Source: Cymodocea nodosa
Taxonomy: Eukaryota; Streptophyta; Magnoliopsida; Alismatales; Cymodoceaceae
DNA: 64,000 nucleotides
Reading direction: 5' to 3'
Assembly: GCA_036874045.1 (NCBI GenBank)
Contig: CM072337.1
Location: 20,000,001 to 20,064,000, forward strand
Shown: piece by piece, positions 49,764-62,721 of the stretch
Numbering within the stretch: position 1 is the first letter of the stretch
Layout: each line of letters begins with the position of its first letter
Translations under genes and position numbers: made by a program
Notes under the pieces: generated by a model
Told to the model about the DNA's origin: nothing
Seen by the model: the letters and a program-made list of their open reading frames with translations, nothing else
Databases searched by the model: none

Positions 49764-50435
49764 GGTGGGCTCGTGGAAGAGATTCCCCGACCGAAGCTTT
49801 TCCTCGTACACTTCCCTCGTTCCCATCCCGGCGTCGCTTCCTCGTCCTCCACCTTCCTCCCGACGAGACCAAAATCCTTTTCTCTCCCACTTGATCCTTC
49901 CCACCGCTTTCTTTCGGCTCGAGATAAACCCCCTAGGGTTTTGATTTGATTTGATTTTCCCTTTGTATTAAATAAGAATTTTTGTTATCTTATCTGTAGA
50001 TATCAACTGGATAACCCTTGTCATTGATACGAATTTTCAAACTATTATGGTATAATACGAGTCGGGTTAGTGTCGTCTAATATGGATTTGCTGACGTTAT
50101 TGATTTATTTTATATAATTTAATATTTTATTAAAATTAAATCATGTTACACAATGTTACGATATTATGAATGTCTATTGTTATATAATATATGACGGATT
50201 TAGGCATTCAGATAATTGAGAGCTTTGTGGTAGAATCTTTACACGGACGGTGACAGAAGGACTAAGACATCGATCACCATATCTTGGTTAAACCTTAACC
50301 GAAGAATATCACCTCTCGAATCACGATGGCTATATCTCTTGTTTTCCTTAAAACTTAAATCGTAGATTCTCAACCATTGAAACGTTCTTCTTATATTCTC
50401 TCATCTTCCTGTCGTAGGAATACCACCTACCAACC
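49764..50435. other. upstream region of the 136-aa gene and spacer
   Basis: A GC-rich leader or promoter patch to about 49950 (with CCCTAGGGTTTTG near 49931, a telo-box-like motif), then AT-rich DNA without genes. The end may include a worn gypsy 5' LTR. Confidence 0.4.
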
Positions 50436-51060
50436 TTATATCAAAGCCGTTTGATCCGTCGGCCAAAATGTAACAAGGTAAGATTGTCAAAATCGATGGA
50501 AGACCAACAGTTGGCAGAGGTGATTCGTCATGAAAGGCGCGGAACACATCAGAAACACTGGTGTAGATGTGGATGAGTGCTTCTGAGAAGAAATTGGAAT
50601 CGACGGGGTGAACGCTAGAACAGAACACTCGATGTAAGGTTGCCTTTTGAGTTTCTTGAGGTTAGCAAGGTATCGTCACCACTTTTATTAAAAATCAAGG
50701 GAAGATGGTTGTTCCTCTTGATGCATCATTACATCATTGCAGATGAGCCGGAATTGAGGCAACAGTTAAATGGCCGAGTTTTATGACTCCCCATTTGCGG
50801 GACATGAAGGGTACAAGAAAACGTTACAATGCATGAAACCAAATGTCTATTTGGAAACGATGGCAACGTAACTTGAAAAAGCATATCTAAGAATGTGATA
50901 CTTGCCTGCAGGACTCTTACAACCGTCGTTGATTCCCCAAAAGGTTTGGATAGATGTCAGCATGGATGGAAAGACAACTGTGCGGGTGGTCGTAGATCAA
51001 TTTACTAGATACGGTCATTTTGCAGCTTTGAGACGCCCTTACATATAGCCAGGGATGTGG
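50436..51060 (+). mobile_element. Ty3/gypsy relic
   Basis: A PBS-like TTATATCAAAGCCGTTTGATC (50437-50456) is followed, after a deletion, by integrase pieces: EFYDSPFAGHEGYKKTLQC (compare HDSP.GGHFG..KTY) at about 50778, ECDTCLQDS (zinc-binding C..C part, about 50896), and KVWIDVSMD... VVVDQFTRYGHFA (start of the catalytic core, about 50940-51020). Frameshifts are present. It ends about 460 bases before the PPR gene. Confidence 0.68.
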
Positions 51061-51518
51061 TGAAATTCCATAGGGTAACCTACATCCCATGGTACGTCAT
51101 AGAGATCTCACGTTTTACGAGATCCCTTTGGCAAGAATTACTGAAATTACAAGGGTCTAGACTATGTATGCCATCAATCCTCAAACAAACGATCAAACGA
51201 AGATATTGAATCAAACACTTAATTTATCAAAGATAATATATCAAAATCATTATATAACAAATAATAAAGAAAGATTTTATTTAATTATTGATATATCATT
51301 TACATAAATAATATATTAAACTTATGATTTGATATAAAATTTAACGTAATTAAATTATAGCGTTAATCAGTTCGAGTAATGGTCCCCCCTTCCTTATCAG
51401 ACGTAAATAATGTCGAAGCCGAAGCTCGCGCTCCATTGGCGGGCGGCACCTTCAATCTTATTATCGATGTATATCATAAACCCCACCTTTCGAGATTCAG
51501 CGCCGTGATTCCGGAGGC

Positions 51519-53411
51519 ATGCGATGCCACGCACTTCCGCATTGTCACCGCCACCGCCCGCTCCAATACCCGCGGGCCTTCGCTTCCACTCTCTCGCCGC
51601 GCCTGCGTCCACCACCTTCCGCCAGCCTCTCGGATGGAAGAACGGCCCATCCCCCGCCACCCGCCCTCCACCCGGACTCCATCGCCGACTCCGTCCTGTC
51701 CGCTCAGTGGTCCTCTCTCGACCCCATTCTCCCAGCGCTAACCCCAACACTCACCTCCTCCGTCCTCCTCACCCTCCATCGTCGCGCCCCGGGCTGCATC
51801 CTCCCCTTCATTGACCGAATCGGGCTCCGTCGTCTCGATCGAGATTCCCTCCTCTCCGCAGCCGCCCTTCTCGGCCCACTTCCTGCAGTTCGCCTTCTGA
51901 AGCAGGCAATCACCATCGGGGAGATAACTCCACGACGAGATCTACTCGAACAAATAATCGAAGTCCAACACCGGTACTCAGCCTCGGTTTCAAGTACGAC
52001 AACTGTCCTCGACCTTCTCATGAAGACCTGCGCCGACGTCGGAAAGGTTGACAAAGGTTTCGATGTGTTCTTCTTCATGAAGGAGGTGGATTTGATGCCA
52101 AAGATCGAGTCCTGCAATTCTTTGCTGAGCTCGTGTTTGCGGTCTGGACAGATGGGGAAAGCATGGGACCTGTTTGCTGAAATGTACAAGAGAAGGATCC
52201 AACCCAACGTGGTCACCTACAATATAATGATTAATGCGTTATGCAAGGAGGGGAAGGTTAAGAAAGCAGAGGCCTTCGTGGATTACATGGAAGCTTCTGG
52301 TGTCCATCCAACGACTGTGACATATAACACACTGATTGGTGGATACTGCTTGAGAGGGAGGCTCGATGTTGGTCTCAAAATGATGGATTTAATGAAGACG
52401 AAAGGTATCAAGCCTGATGCCTACACTTATGGCATAATTATATCCAAACTTTGTAAGGAGAGGAAGCTTGAGGAAGCGTCGATGATTCTGGAAAGGATGT
52501 TGGCTGTCGGATTGCTCCCAAGAGCATTCACATACAATGCGCTAATAGATGGGTATTGTAATGAGGGGAAGCTAGACGTGGCAATCAAGTGTAAGGATGG
52601 GATGGTGAAGAATGGTGTCAAGCCCACGGTTTCCACGTTTAACGTGCTCATTCGTACCTCTTTTGTCGAAGGGAGAGCTACTGAAGTCGAGGATTTGATC
52701 AACGAAATGAAGCAACATTGTCTACTGGCTGATGCAGTTACATACAATGTTATGATCAATGGATACTCTCAGGCAGGTGATGTGAAGAAGTGCTTCAAGC
52801 TATTTGATGAAATGCAGAATGAAGGAGTGCATCCCAACGGAGTAACCTTCACTAGTTTAATTTATGTTCTTTGTCAGAGAAGAAGATTGGCTGACGCTGA
52901 GAAATTGTTCCAAGACGTTATCGGGAGGGATATATCACCAGATGTTGTGATGTTTAATGCATTGATAGATGGAAATTGCCGTAATGGTAATATGGAGCGA
53001 GCATTTGCATTACTAAAAGACATGGACGAGAGAAAAGTATCTCCTGATGAGGTGACATATAACACACTAGTGAAAGGTCTTTGCTTGCTTGGGAAAGTCG
53101 TGGAAGCTCGTGAATTGGTCGAAGTTATGAAGGAGAGGGGGATCATGCCGGATCTTGTGACGTTCAACACTCTTATTAGTGGTTACAGCAGAAAAGGAAG
53201 CATAAAAGATGCATTGAGTACGAGAGAAGAGATGATGCACCAGGGGTTTAATCCCACGTTGCTGACCTACAATTCACTCATACAAGGCTTGTCTGAGATT
53301 GGGGAATGCATTCGTGCACGGGAACTACTTAATGAAATGTTGGGAAAAGGCATTTCTCCTGATGATAATACTTATATTCATTTGATAAAAGGGTTCGGTG
53401 ATCAGTCTTAG
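51519..53411 (+). CDS. P-class pentatricopeptide repeat protein, 630 aa
   Basis: Intronless, as is usual for PPR genes. ATG at 51519. The first ~60 residues are rich in His, Arg, Pro and Ser and almost free of acidic residues (MRCHALPHCHRHRPLQYPRA), like a mitochondrial or plastid transit peptide. From residue 161 to 615 the sequence tiles into 13 consecutive 35-residue PPR motifs with no gaps (for example VVTYNIMINALCKEGKVKKA), and a 14th is cut after DNTYIHLIKGFG. No E, DYW, SMR or LAGLIDADG domain follows, so it is the pure P subclass: sequence-specific RNA binding, typically RNA stabilisation, splicing or translation in organelles. The RNA target is unknown. A gypsy relic lies close upstream and may limit the promoter to about 460 bases. 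Confidence 0.95.
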   Translation: MRCHALPHCHRHRPLQYPRAFASTLSPRLRPPPSASLSDGRTAHPPPPALHPDSIADSVLSAQWSSLDPILPALTPTLTSSVLLTLHRRAPGCILPFIDRIGLRRLDRDSLLSAAALLGPLPAVRLLKQAITIGEITPRRDLLEQIIEVQHRYSASVSSTTTVLDLLMKTCADVGKVDKGFDVFFFMKEVDLMPKIESCNSLLSSCLRSGQMGKAWDLFAEMYKRRIQPNVVTYNIMINALCKEGKVKKAEAFVDYMEASGVHPTTVTYNTLIGGYCLRGRLDVGLKMMDLMKTKGIKPDAYTYGIIISKLCKERKLEEASMILERMLAVGLLPRAFTYNALIDGYCNEGKLDVAIKCKDGMVKNGVKPTVSTFNVLIRTSFVEGRATEVEDLINEMKQHCLLADAVTYNVMINGYSQAGDVKKCFKLFDEMQNEGVHPNGVTFTSLIYVLCQRRRLADAEKLFQDVIGRDISPDVVMFNALIDGNCRNGNMERAFALLKDMDERKVSPDEVTYNTLVKGLCLLGKVVEARELVEVMKERGIMPDLVTFNTLISGYSRKGSIKDALSTREEMMHQGFNPTLLTYNSLIQGLSEIGECIRARELLNEMLGKGISPDDNTYIHLIKGFGDQS

Positions 53412-54600
53412 ATCTGATGTTTTATCAGCAGTAATGCCGGATCTTTTGATGGTAGCATAAGTTTACCTCATTCTGAGATGAGCCTATGTTTAACAACATT
53501 AAGCAATATGATTGGAGAAAGTAATGCAAGATTTGAGGGGGTTGGTGATCAAATATCAGCCTTTTTTTTTACTTTTTATCAGCCAACTTGTAGGCTTTAG
53601 ATGATGTGATGTATCTTTTTTTATATGATACACAATTTCAAGTAATGTACTCTTATTTATATTTTATGTGTATCGAATTTTATTGAACATAATGTGTAAA
53701 TTGCTGTAACATAATTTTTATTGCTTTGTTGTACTGTAATGCACTATACTTTCTATGTTAACTTATACTTTGTGTAATATGGTGTAATGGACTTTATGGA
53801 ATGTAATGCGATGAATGTACTTTTATTATGATTTTAATTTTCATATTATTTTTGCCAAAATAATAATCCGCGTTATAATGTATTATATGTGGATACGCAT
53901 GACTTATATCTTGGATTGTTTACTCCATTGATTCTTATACATCATGGCCTTCATGGAAGTCATAAATCAACCATGCTTGATATAAATGAGGTAAACGTTT
54001 AATTGAAACGTATCATCTTTGTGTACGCCCGTAGTTTAATTTGCTTTATGGATTGTAATATCATTCTATTCGTAGGGTCTTCTATGGCAAATTCAATGCC
54101 CCCCACTGTGGGGTTTATTAGCATTTGGTAAATGCAAGCTCAATAGTCATTTGTCCCACATCTAATTAGATCATTCTCTATTCATTACCATTATAGAAAG
54201 ATGAACTGAGACATTTCATTTTCCACATTTTGAGATGTCGGTTATAATAAAAAATTTGTCTATCTTGACTGCTCTTCAAGGAGATGGATAAATGGTTTCT
54301 TGATAGGTAGTAGGTAAAGATTATTGGCAGGTTGTGTCCTGTAGGCTTTGGAAGTGGTATCTAATGATCTGGAACAAATGGAATGTGCGGAATTACAATG
54401 GCTGAAAAAGATATTTTGTTATTTACTTGTGTCTCACTCTGACTATGCAATAATTTCATAGATTGTGAATAAGAAGGAAGAAAATATTTCCCATGTGACA
54501 ATGTTTAAACCAAGCAAGAAAAGTCAAATCACGCGAGGGAGAACAAAAAAGCATAAGAATAGAACATCGTGCCTGAGAGTTTTTGGAAGTTGATTTCTAC
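53412..54600. other. 3' region of the PPR gene and spacer
   Basis: AT-rich, with TGTAATGTAATG-type sequence near 53640-53820 as common in plant 3' regions. No gene seen. Confidence 0.45.
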
Positions 54601-54605
54601 GAAGG

Positions 54606-55345
54606 ATTGCTGGATCGATTCAAGAGTTTTGAAGGCAATGGAAGTTTCGAGGGCGACGACGATTCGAGAGTTTTAGGAGTGACGATTCGAGAGTTTTGGA
54701 GGGACGAATAGGAGTTTCACTAGATCGATTCAGAAGTTTCAAGGGTGACAAATAGGAGTTTCGTTGGATCAATTTAAAGAGTTTCAGGGGCGACAACGAT
54801 TTGGAAGTTTCGAGGGCGACAAATAGGAGTTCCACTAAATCGATTCAAAAGTTTCAGGGGTGACGAATAGGAATTTCGTTAAATCAATTTAAAGAGTTTC
54901 AGGGGTGACAATGATTCAGGAGTTTCGAGTTCCACTAGATCGATTCAGAAGTTTCAGGAGTGACGAATAGGAGTTTCATTGGATCAATTTAAAGAGTTTC
55001 AGGGGCGACAAAGATTTGGGAGTTTCGAGGGCAACAAATAGGAGTTCCACTAGATCAATTCAGAAGTTTCAGGGGTAATGAATAGGAGTTTTGTTGGATC
55101 AATTTAAAGAGTTTCAGAAGCGACAACGATTCAAGAGTTTCAAAGGCGACAAATAAGAGTTCCACTAGATCAATTCAGAAGTTTCAGAGGTGACGAATAG
55201 GAGTTTCGTTAGATCAATTTAAAGAGTTTTAGAGACGACAACGATTCAAGAGTTTTGAAGACAACAAATAGGAGTTTCTCTAGATCGATTCAAGAGTTTC
55301 GAGAGCAACAGAAGTTTTGAAGGTGACGATGATTTGCAAGTTTTT
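54606..55345. repeat. ~115-bp higher-order tandem array
   Basis: About six copies. Each contains two related halves: one with AATAGGAGTTCCACTAGATC and one with AATAGGAGTTTCGTTGGATC followed by AATTTAAAGAGTTTCAGGGG and CGACAACGATTC. The second half recurs at about 54752, 54867, 54968, 55083 and 55198, spacing roughly 101-117 bp. Copies differ by scattered substitutions. No long coding frame on either strand has believable composition. Confidence 0.88.
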
Positions 55346-55986
55346 TTTAGTAGATTTTTGAACATTTGAAAGAGAGAAAATGAAAAATGTTTAGGTATTT
55401 ATATCTAAGATAATAAGAAAAAATATTTTCCTCCCATTTCTCCTTTACGTACAAAAAAAAAAATCATGAAAAATAATTTTCCTTTCTCTTTTTCTTTTAT
55501 TTCTCACGATTTCTCACTGTACAAACCCCTCCTTTGGTGACGATAAAGCGCATGTACGTCGCGAGAATAGATTAGAAGGTTAGTTAGTTTAGGTAGTATA
55601 TTTTCACGTGTTCTCACCTCCAGTGCCGGTAATGAGATTGGACAAGACAATAATACAAACTGCATCAAAAGCTAAACCGTTGATTTCAAATGCTTCCAAA
55701 CGTACGGATTGGATTCAACAGACGGTGACGTGATGTTTACGCGACGAAGCGTACCGGAAAATTTCCGATATTATTCATGGGGGAAGAGTTCTGTTCGATT
55801 CCGGTCAACCGCAACTCACGCTTCCCTTTTTGTATGGTGCCGTCCTGAGCAAAAATCCCTAACTTTCCTCTCTTACCCTTGCGCCGCTTTCGTATTTCCC
55901 TTTTCACTCTTGCTGCTTCCCGCACTTTCCTCTTCTTAATCTACAGGGAGGAAGAGTAGAGCGAGAACTAGGGTTTACCGGTCTAC
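55346..55986 (+). promoter_or_regulatory. upstream region and leader of the Alfin-like gene
   Basis: Contains a GC-richer leader-like stretch (about 55790-55986) ending in GAGAACTAGGGTTTACCGG just before the ATG; AACTAGGGTTT resembles the telo-box of highly expressed plant genes. No TATA box is certain. Confidence 0.4.
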
Positions 55987-58900
55987 ATGGAGGACGCGGC
56001 CGATAAGGGGGCGTACTACCCCAGGACCGTCGAGGAGGTCTACCGGGATTATAAGGGCCGGAGGAACGCCATGATCAAAGCTCTGACCACCGGTTTGTGC
56101 CGTGGCTTTTTTTACTTTGTTATGGTTAGTCTTACCTCTCTGAGCTCACGCCATCTTGCTGGTGGTGGTGCAGATTTCGAGGACTTCTTCCGACAATGTG
56201 ACCCTGGTGAGTTTTCTTCTTTGATTTTTTTTGAGATCATCGTCTTCTTTCGTTTTTTGTGGTGATTTTTCATGTGCTAAAGTGCATGTTGTTATTTTTG
56301 GTAAGAGGCAGCTTGCTTGCTTTATTCCGTAGCAAATAGCAAATTCGTTTTCCTCTCTAGCAATGGTTTGGTACCAGTGTCCTATTTGCTACCTTTTTGG
56401 GTGGATAAGACGTTGGTCTTTCCACTTACTGTCAGCATGTTGTCTGGAGAAGGGTTCCGGAGTTCTCTTGACATTGGAATAAAAATTATGAATGCAAGTT
56501 TTACATCTGAGATGACGATGATTGAGGATGGAAGCATGAGCTTCGGATTTGTTGCTTTCTCGAGTGCAGGTTCTCTGATTTCGGTAATTTCTGAGTAAAG
56601 TCGTGTCACGACTTCTTGGTTTTGGGCATGTAAATGGTTCAAGCTTGCCTGTATGTAAGATGGTTGCAGGAAATGTCACTCCGTTGATCCCTGAAGTCAC
56701 CTTATTTGGTAGTTGACTTAAATTATTGAGTACCCGGAGTAAGGAATTGGATGCACCATTGTTAGAATATCTTAGGGTCTGTCTGTATCAGTTATCAATT
56801 CTCAAACTTTCTTTAGGGGATCACTATTGAAATTATCAATATTGCGATTTGCCACTGTCAATTTTTTTTATTCCATCTGATATATAATTATTGCTAGTCA
56901 TGTTGTTGTACTCCTTGTTTGCCATTTGATGCATCTTTGACTATTTTTGTTAAATTTTCAATCTTTTTACTTTTTCTGAATTCAAAAATTTTTTTCTGCT
57001 TGATTTGCAGATAAGGAGAACTTGTGCCTTTATGGATATCCCAATGAGGAGTGGGAGGTTAATCTGCCTGCGGAAGAGGTTCCACCAGAGCTTCCTGAGC
57101 CTGTGCTTGGTATTAACTTTGCTAGGGATGGAATGCAAGAAAGGGATTGGTTAGCGCTGATTGCCGTTCACTGTGATTCATGGTTGCTCTCTGTTTCATC
57201 GTATTTTGGTGCTAGATTTGGTTTTGACAAATATGATAGGTGAGGACTTTATGCTGATTGTTTTTTATCTTTTCTAATTTATTCTCGATAAATATGATGT
57301 ATCCATGGTACCTTTGTGCAACTAGTAAATGCATCCATTTTCTTATTCTGTTGACTTTTCTTATTTATGTTTTCTTATCAAGTACAAAATTATAATTCAG
57401 GTTTTATTCTTGCAATTCTACTTTCTCCAGTAGTTTCTTTTTCTAATTTGTCCGTTTATTATTTTTCTGTGTTTGGGAATTGTTTTGATTCTGGAATTGA
57501 TTTCTAATGTTGTACGACAAGAACTCTGTTTGTTCTCTTTAAATTGTCCCATTTTGCTTTTGGATTTTTTTCTTCCATAATTTTCCAATATTATTCTAAA
57601 ACCTTGCATAGATTCTATGGCCTATATGTTTTTCTTTGGAAACTTTCTAGAAAGACTTCGCTATTACTTGGGCAGTATAGATTTATTTGAATATAGTGTT
57701 CAGTGGAGCATGATCATTGACATGATTTAGTATGTTGAATGCTATTTATATAACTAAAAGAAGTATATTTTGCATGAACCTCATTCATGCATCTGGAGTT
57801 GTCTGTTGGAATAATTGGTTCTCATCATGTATAAAGATATAGCCTAAGGCAATTTTTTCCTTAATCTAATCAGTTCACATTCATTAGCAATTAGCACACA
57901 CACACACCATATATATAGTTTAAAATTGATACCAAGTTCAAAACTTTTTTTGCTATTTACTAATTCTTGTGATAATGGATCGTGTTCATGGGTTTAGATA
58001 TCAACCACCTATCCTTGTATGTAATCAATCACAATACCGCACTAAACTGGTTTATGACAAAGGCACTACAGTTCATATCCCGCTATTAGGAGGGAATTAT
58101 TGACTTTGTTTTATTTATATGGTTCCTCTCTATCAGGAAACGACTCTTCAGTTTAATAAATGATTTACCAACAATCTATGAGGTGGTTTGTGGAAAGAAG
58201 CAGGTGAAAGCATCTGGCACAGACCACAAAAGTAACAAAACAAAATCAAACTCAAAAGTGGTAAGCCTTTGTTATAGAAAGATGTGCTTTATTTGTTTCA
58301 CATCTGTCTGACCGAACGTCATCCTTTCATTTTGAGTGTTTTTTCTGAAACAGAATTTGGATTGTTTTTTGTCCTTGAAAGGGAAGAAAATGTTGATGAC
58401 AATAATTTTCACGTTGTTCAAACTTAAAGTCAAATGTTGAAATTTGATTTAAGGGAAATAGTTTTTATACAATTTCAACAATGTGTTTATGCAAATGAAT
58501 CTAGGTCTCAGCATGTGTAGTCGAAAGAGAAACTGAACCCTGTCTTGTACCTTAGCGAGTGTGAAATAGAGGGAAACAGGTGTTGGAAATACAACTAAAA
58601 TCATGACACTTTTTTGTCAAAGGGATTTTTTTTTCTTCTTTTCCTCGTCGTGTTCTTTGTGGTGCTTTGTTTTATCTTATGCTGAATCACTTGAATATAC
58701 AAGGGTATGATTTTGAATTCAAAATACTGTAGTAAAATATGTTAACCAATTTTGGATGTAGTAAAATGCCCTTCGTAGTCACATTTCTGATATTTGCATG
58801 GTTCAAAGACATGATGTTTTACATATATTTTCCAGTTCCTTGTGCACAATTTAATCCTTAGCCAAATCTCAATTTGTATCTATTTTCAAAGCCTTTGATG

Positions 58901-60080
58901 GTTTTGAAGGACTTGGGCTTTGGCCAGTGATGAATTCGTTTAGCTTAGCTTTGCAGTATTTAATAATGTATTGTTCTACAAAGTTTTTCGGGATGGTATT
59001 AAACTATAAGTAGGAAAACAAGGATAAAAGACATAAAGGCGTGGACAGATGTCGAGTACCTTTTCCACTTTAACTTACTAATTACTATATTATCTTGTTT
59101 ACACTAAAAAGATATATAGGCTCAGCAAAGAGAATCATGGCACGGTGTATTAGATACTTGAACGTGCATGAAACATGTTCATTAAGATGGTGAGAAACCT
59201 ATTGTAGAAGTTCACTCTGTAAGTTGTGAGTTTTTCTGTGCTTCCATTTTTTTTTTCTGTATTTCCGTGTATTGTTAAGATTAACATTTAGCCCTTTCCG
59301 TTGAATTTGTGTAAATTCCAAGCTTGAATGTGAACTATAATCGTACGTCTTTTACCAGATTGATTTATTTACCTGTCACACTTAATGCGCCTGATCACTA
59401 GAAAAAAACACTCATGCGCGTGACACATGCATGTTATATGTTGTACGGTAAATTATGGTCCCCGATGTATTGAAAAGGTCTTTACGTAACTATTGTCCAT
59501 CACATGTATTTTGGTTACATATATTGGCCTTATAATGCCTAATTTAGGTTTCTTGATCTGTTATAAATCATCTTCATGCTAAATATCCTTTTAGTTCACG
59601 TGATATTGATCCAAATCATGTTTGCTAATCATCTTCATACCTTCTCATTTCTTCTTATGGTGCGTTCATCAAGTCTCTTTTTTAATCTGAGATGGACCTT
59701 ATGCCGCTGGGGGACACGTTCAAGTGGCACCAAAGCTATTTTGTTTTTATCACATCTCCACATTATTTCGCTTCCAGACTTGATTAGCCTTTTTTTTTTT
59801 CTAAACTGATGAGAAGCAGCGCGCATCGGAATCTCAGCAGAAGCTTTCCAATGTGACGTCACCCAAGGAAGAAGAGACAAGGCACATGGACGAGGTGGAA
59901 GAGGAAGTCACATTTTGCGGCGCGTGCGGGGGAAGTTACGCGGAAACCGAGTTCTGGATCTTCTGCGACATCTGCCAGAGCTGGTTCCACGGGGCGTGCG
60001 TCAAAATGACACCCGCCAAAGCCGAATACATCAAGCAGTACAAGTGCCCGTCTTGCAGCGGCAAGAGGGCGCGCCCCTGA
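55987..60080 (+). CDS. AL: Alfin-like PHD-finger protein, five exons, 250 aa
   Basis: Exons: 55987-56092, 56174-56206, 57011-57239, 58137-58260 and 59820-60080. All introns are GT-AG with agreeing phases; sum 753 nt. The N-terminal Alfin (DUF3594) domain (about 11-140) has the family signatures [24 protein letters not shown]-like [17 protein letters not shown] and [21 protein letters not shown] variable basic/polar linker (about 144-193) follows. The C-terminal PHD finger is complete C4HC3: Cys197, 200, 213, 216, His221, Cys224, 240, 243, with Trp219 and the acidic ETEFW patch used in binding H3K4me3. Family members act as nuclear chromatin readers linked to Polycomb switching, seed germination, root hair growth and salt response. 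Length is typical. Confidence 0.95.
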
Positions 60081-62721
60081 GTGACTTGCATGATTTCGTG
60101 GCTCTTGTCTCTATTTTGCGAGGGAGTGGTTCTTCGTAAGCGTGCCACCCACAATTGACCTGGTCAAACGTTCAACTTAATGCCTGGTTAGCGGCTACCA
60201 AACCATGTGGCAGACGATCAGAACTGATGCTTCTTGTTGGTTGCCCCATGGTCTTGCGGGCAGTCATGTTGTCAGAGATCTTTTCCGTGTAAAGCTTCGT
60301 TATCTGTCGTCACCTTACAGTCTTTTCAGCTCTCCTGATACCTTTGCTGACCATGTTGTATTGTTTTTGCCAATTTAAAATCTCACATTGCGGATGCGGA
60401 TGTGTATTTATTCGTGGGCGGAAACAAGTTTTATTTTTTACTCTACGGCTTGTGTTGGGCTCGGCTGACGATAGACAATGGAACGATGGACGCAAAGAAA
60501 AGATTTTTATTTTGTAAAAAGGCCTCCGCTCTCCTGTAAATTTTCCCAGTTGTGGCGACCGGTGGTTTTCAAAAAAGCTAGGGACGACCGACATTTTGAT
60601 TGGTGCTTCAGTTGTCATGTTGGGTTTTGGATCTAGACTATTTTTCTCTTTTGATACTCGGGAAATGGAAAAGGATCAATTATTAATGTTGTTTTTATAA
60701 CGCGGAAAAACACTAGATCTTCTTCTTAAGATTTGTATGATGACGAGAGAATATTCTACTTTCAAAAAAAAATGCACTAGAATATCCTATGAAATAGACT
60801 TGAAAACTCTTTTCCTCAGTGGCAAAAGTACACTCCTCGCTACAATATGTTCAAAAAATACCACATTTATATTGTCATTAAAAAAATATAATAACAATAA
60901 CAACAGAGTTGATGGTTTTGACCAGAGAGTAGAATGTTTCCCAAGTAAAAATGTCGAAACAAACAAGTGAGAGAATTGTGATAGAAGTGACCAGAGAGGT
61001 AAACACACAAGTGAGATGAGTTAATTACCAATTTTGTGATCTGTAAAAAAAAAACAAGGAAAAAGAGAAAATTATAAATCAGTCCAGTTGATATTAAAAT
61101 TTTCTTGAAAGTAGAATCATATTGTTACAAACCCCGCAATATCCTTTTCTTGTCTTAGGCTTAATTTATACAATAGATTGTATATAAATTTTAAAAAAAA
61201 ATCAAGAAAACTACATTCCCAAAATAATCGCTAGTTTTTTTTCCTAATCAGTTGTAATTTTGCTAAATTAAAGGTTGAACGTATATGTCTCTGAACATTA
61301 ATTATAAACATCAAAGCTACCAAAACCATAAACAAAACTACTTTAACATAAAACCTAACAAAGTATAACCCAAGAAATTATACTAAAGGAAACCTCTTTA
61401 TCATGGATGAAGTTTTAGTGAAAGACCAATGTTGTCGATCAACTACATTTCTTTCCAAGTCAAAATCTGCCTTAGAAACATCATACAATAATAATAAATA
61501 ATAATCAAACTATCCAATTCGAATTTCAAATAAAAATCTTTTTTTTTTATGATCAATTTTTCGAATAATCATTTCCCGATCAAACTAGGTATTGTATTAG
61601 GAAAACTCAATCACTTCCCCTGGTTGGCTCATTTTTCGTAAACCATTAAACTAAACAAGCACTTAATTATTGTCGCGTACCAAATTTGAATGAAATCTAA
61701 AGTCGATTCAAAGATTTAAATTGGTATTTTTCTTGAGCTTTTTGTAATTTATCTGTTTGAATCTTTTCTAAAATTAAAACTAAAATCAATGATCAAGCCA
61801 GCATATTCTAGAAGGAGACTTGTGTTGATTTTTTATTTTGGAAAAAGCAATATTACCCTTTCCAATTAAACATTCATGATCAATAAATAATAAGGTTATT
61901 TGTAGTAAAATGGAACTCGTCAATTGCCAACAGAATTTGCCAATCTTCATGCATCGTCCAGTTTATTATTTTATTTTATTTTTTTAAAAAAATTCTGCGA
62001 ACGTAACTTCGAATCTGCAATGTTAGAAATGGTAAAAAATTTAGTCACGAATTGAACAGAGAGGGTTCTCAAAATTTCGTGCATTGTCCAACGCACGTCT
62101 TAAGACGCTAAAATTGATCTCTCCACGGAAATATATATATATATATATATCGTTATTATTTTATTTGTAGAAATAATATTTTAGCCGTATCTGTGTGGAA
62201 GCTTTGAACACCATAAACGACGGGACCACATCTTTTTTTCCAAGAAAGACAGGGCTTAAATTGCAAATGACACAACCATTCATTATTTCATTCAACAGAA
62301 GCAGACACAGAAAGCAATCCATGTGGAGTTTCCTCGGTGCAACATTTTTTTGGATTTCAGTTTAATTCACATTTATTCAGTGAAGCACGTCCTGGTAAAG
62401 TTACTTATTCCTTTAATTGCCTCGAGTAAATAAAAAAAAAACAATTTAAACCCAAATACAAGCATTACTTTTTATAAATAACACCATTACATCTTTCATC
62501 ACAATACTGATAAGAAACAAGGAGTTGATTTACCTCTTTCCGTTCTTTAAAATTATTTTTTGGAAAAAAAAAAAAAAAAGCAGCACCAGAACCTCATACT
62601 GTCGTCCGAGAGGAGAGGAAACATATTTTTTAAATTTCACTTCCCCCCTTGCAAGCTTTTGGAATTTGGATTTTTATTTTTTTTTATTTTTTTTAAGTTT
62701 ACGGGAGGGCGAGGTTGGTGG
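60081..62721. other. spacer between convergent genes
   Basis: 3' region of the Alfin-like gene, then AT-rich DNA with an (AT)n tract at 62131-62150 and A/T homopolymers (for example 62565-62579 and 62671-62695). No exon or RNA gene seen. Confidence 0.45.

Noticed and set aside
54620-54835. Minus-strand frame with LSPLKLL-type repeats resembling leucine-rich repeats
   Set aside because: The periodicity comes from the nucleotide tandem array; no LRR spacing or flanking domain.
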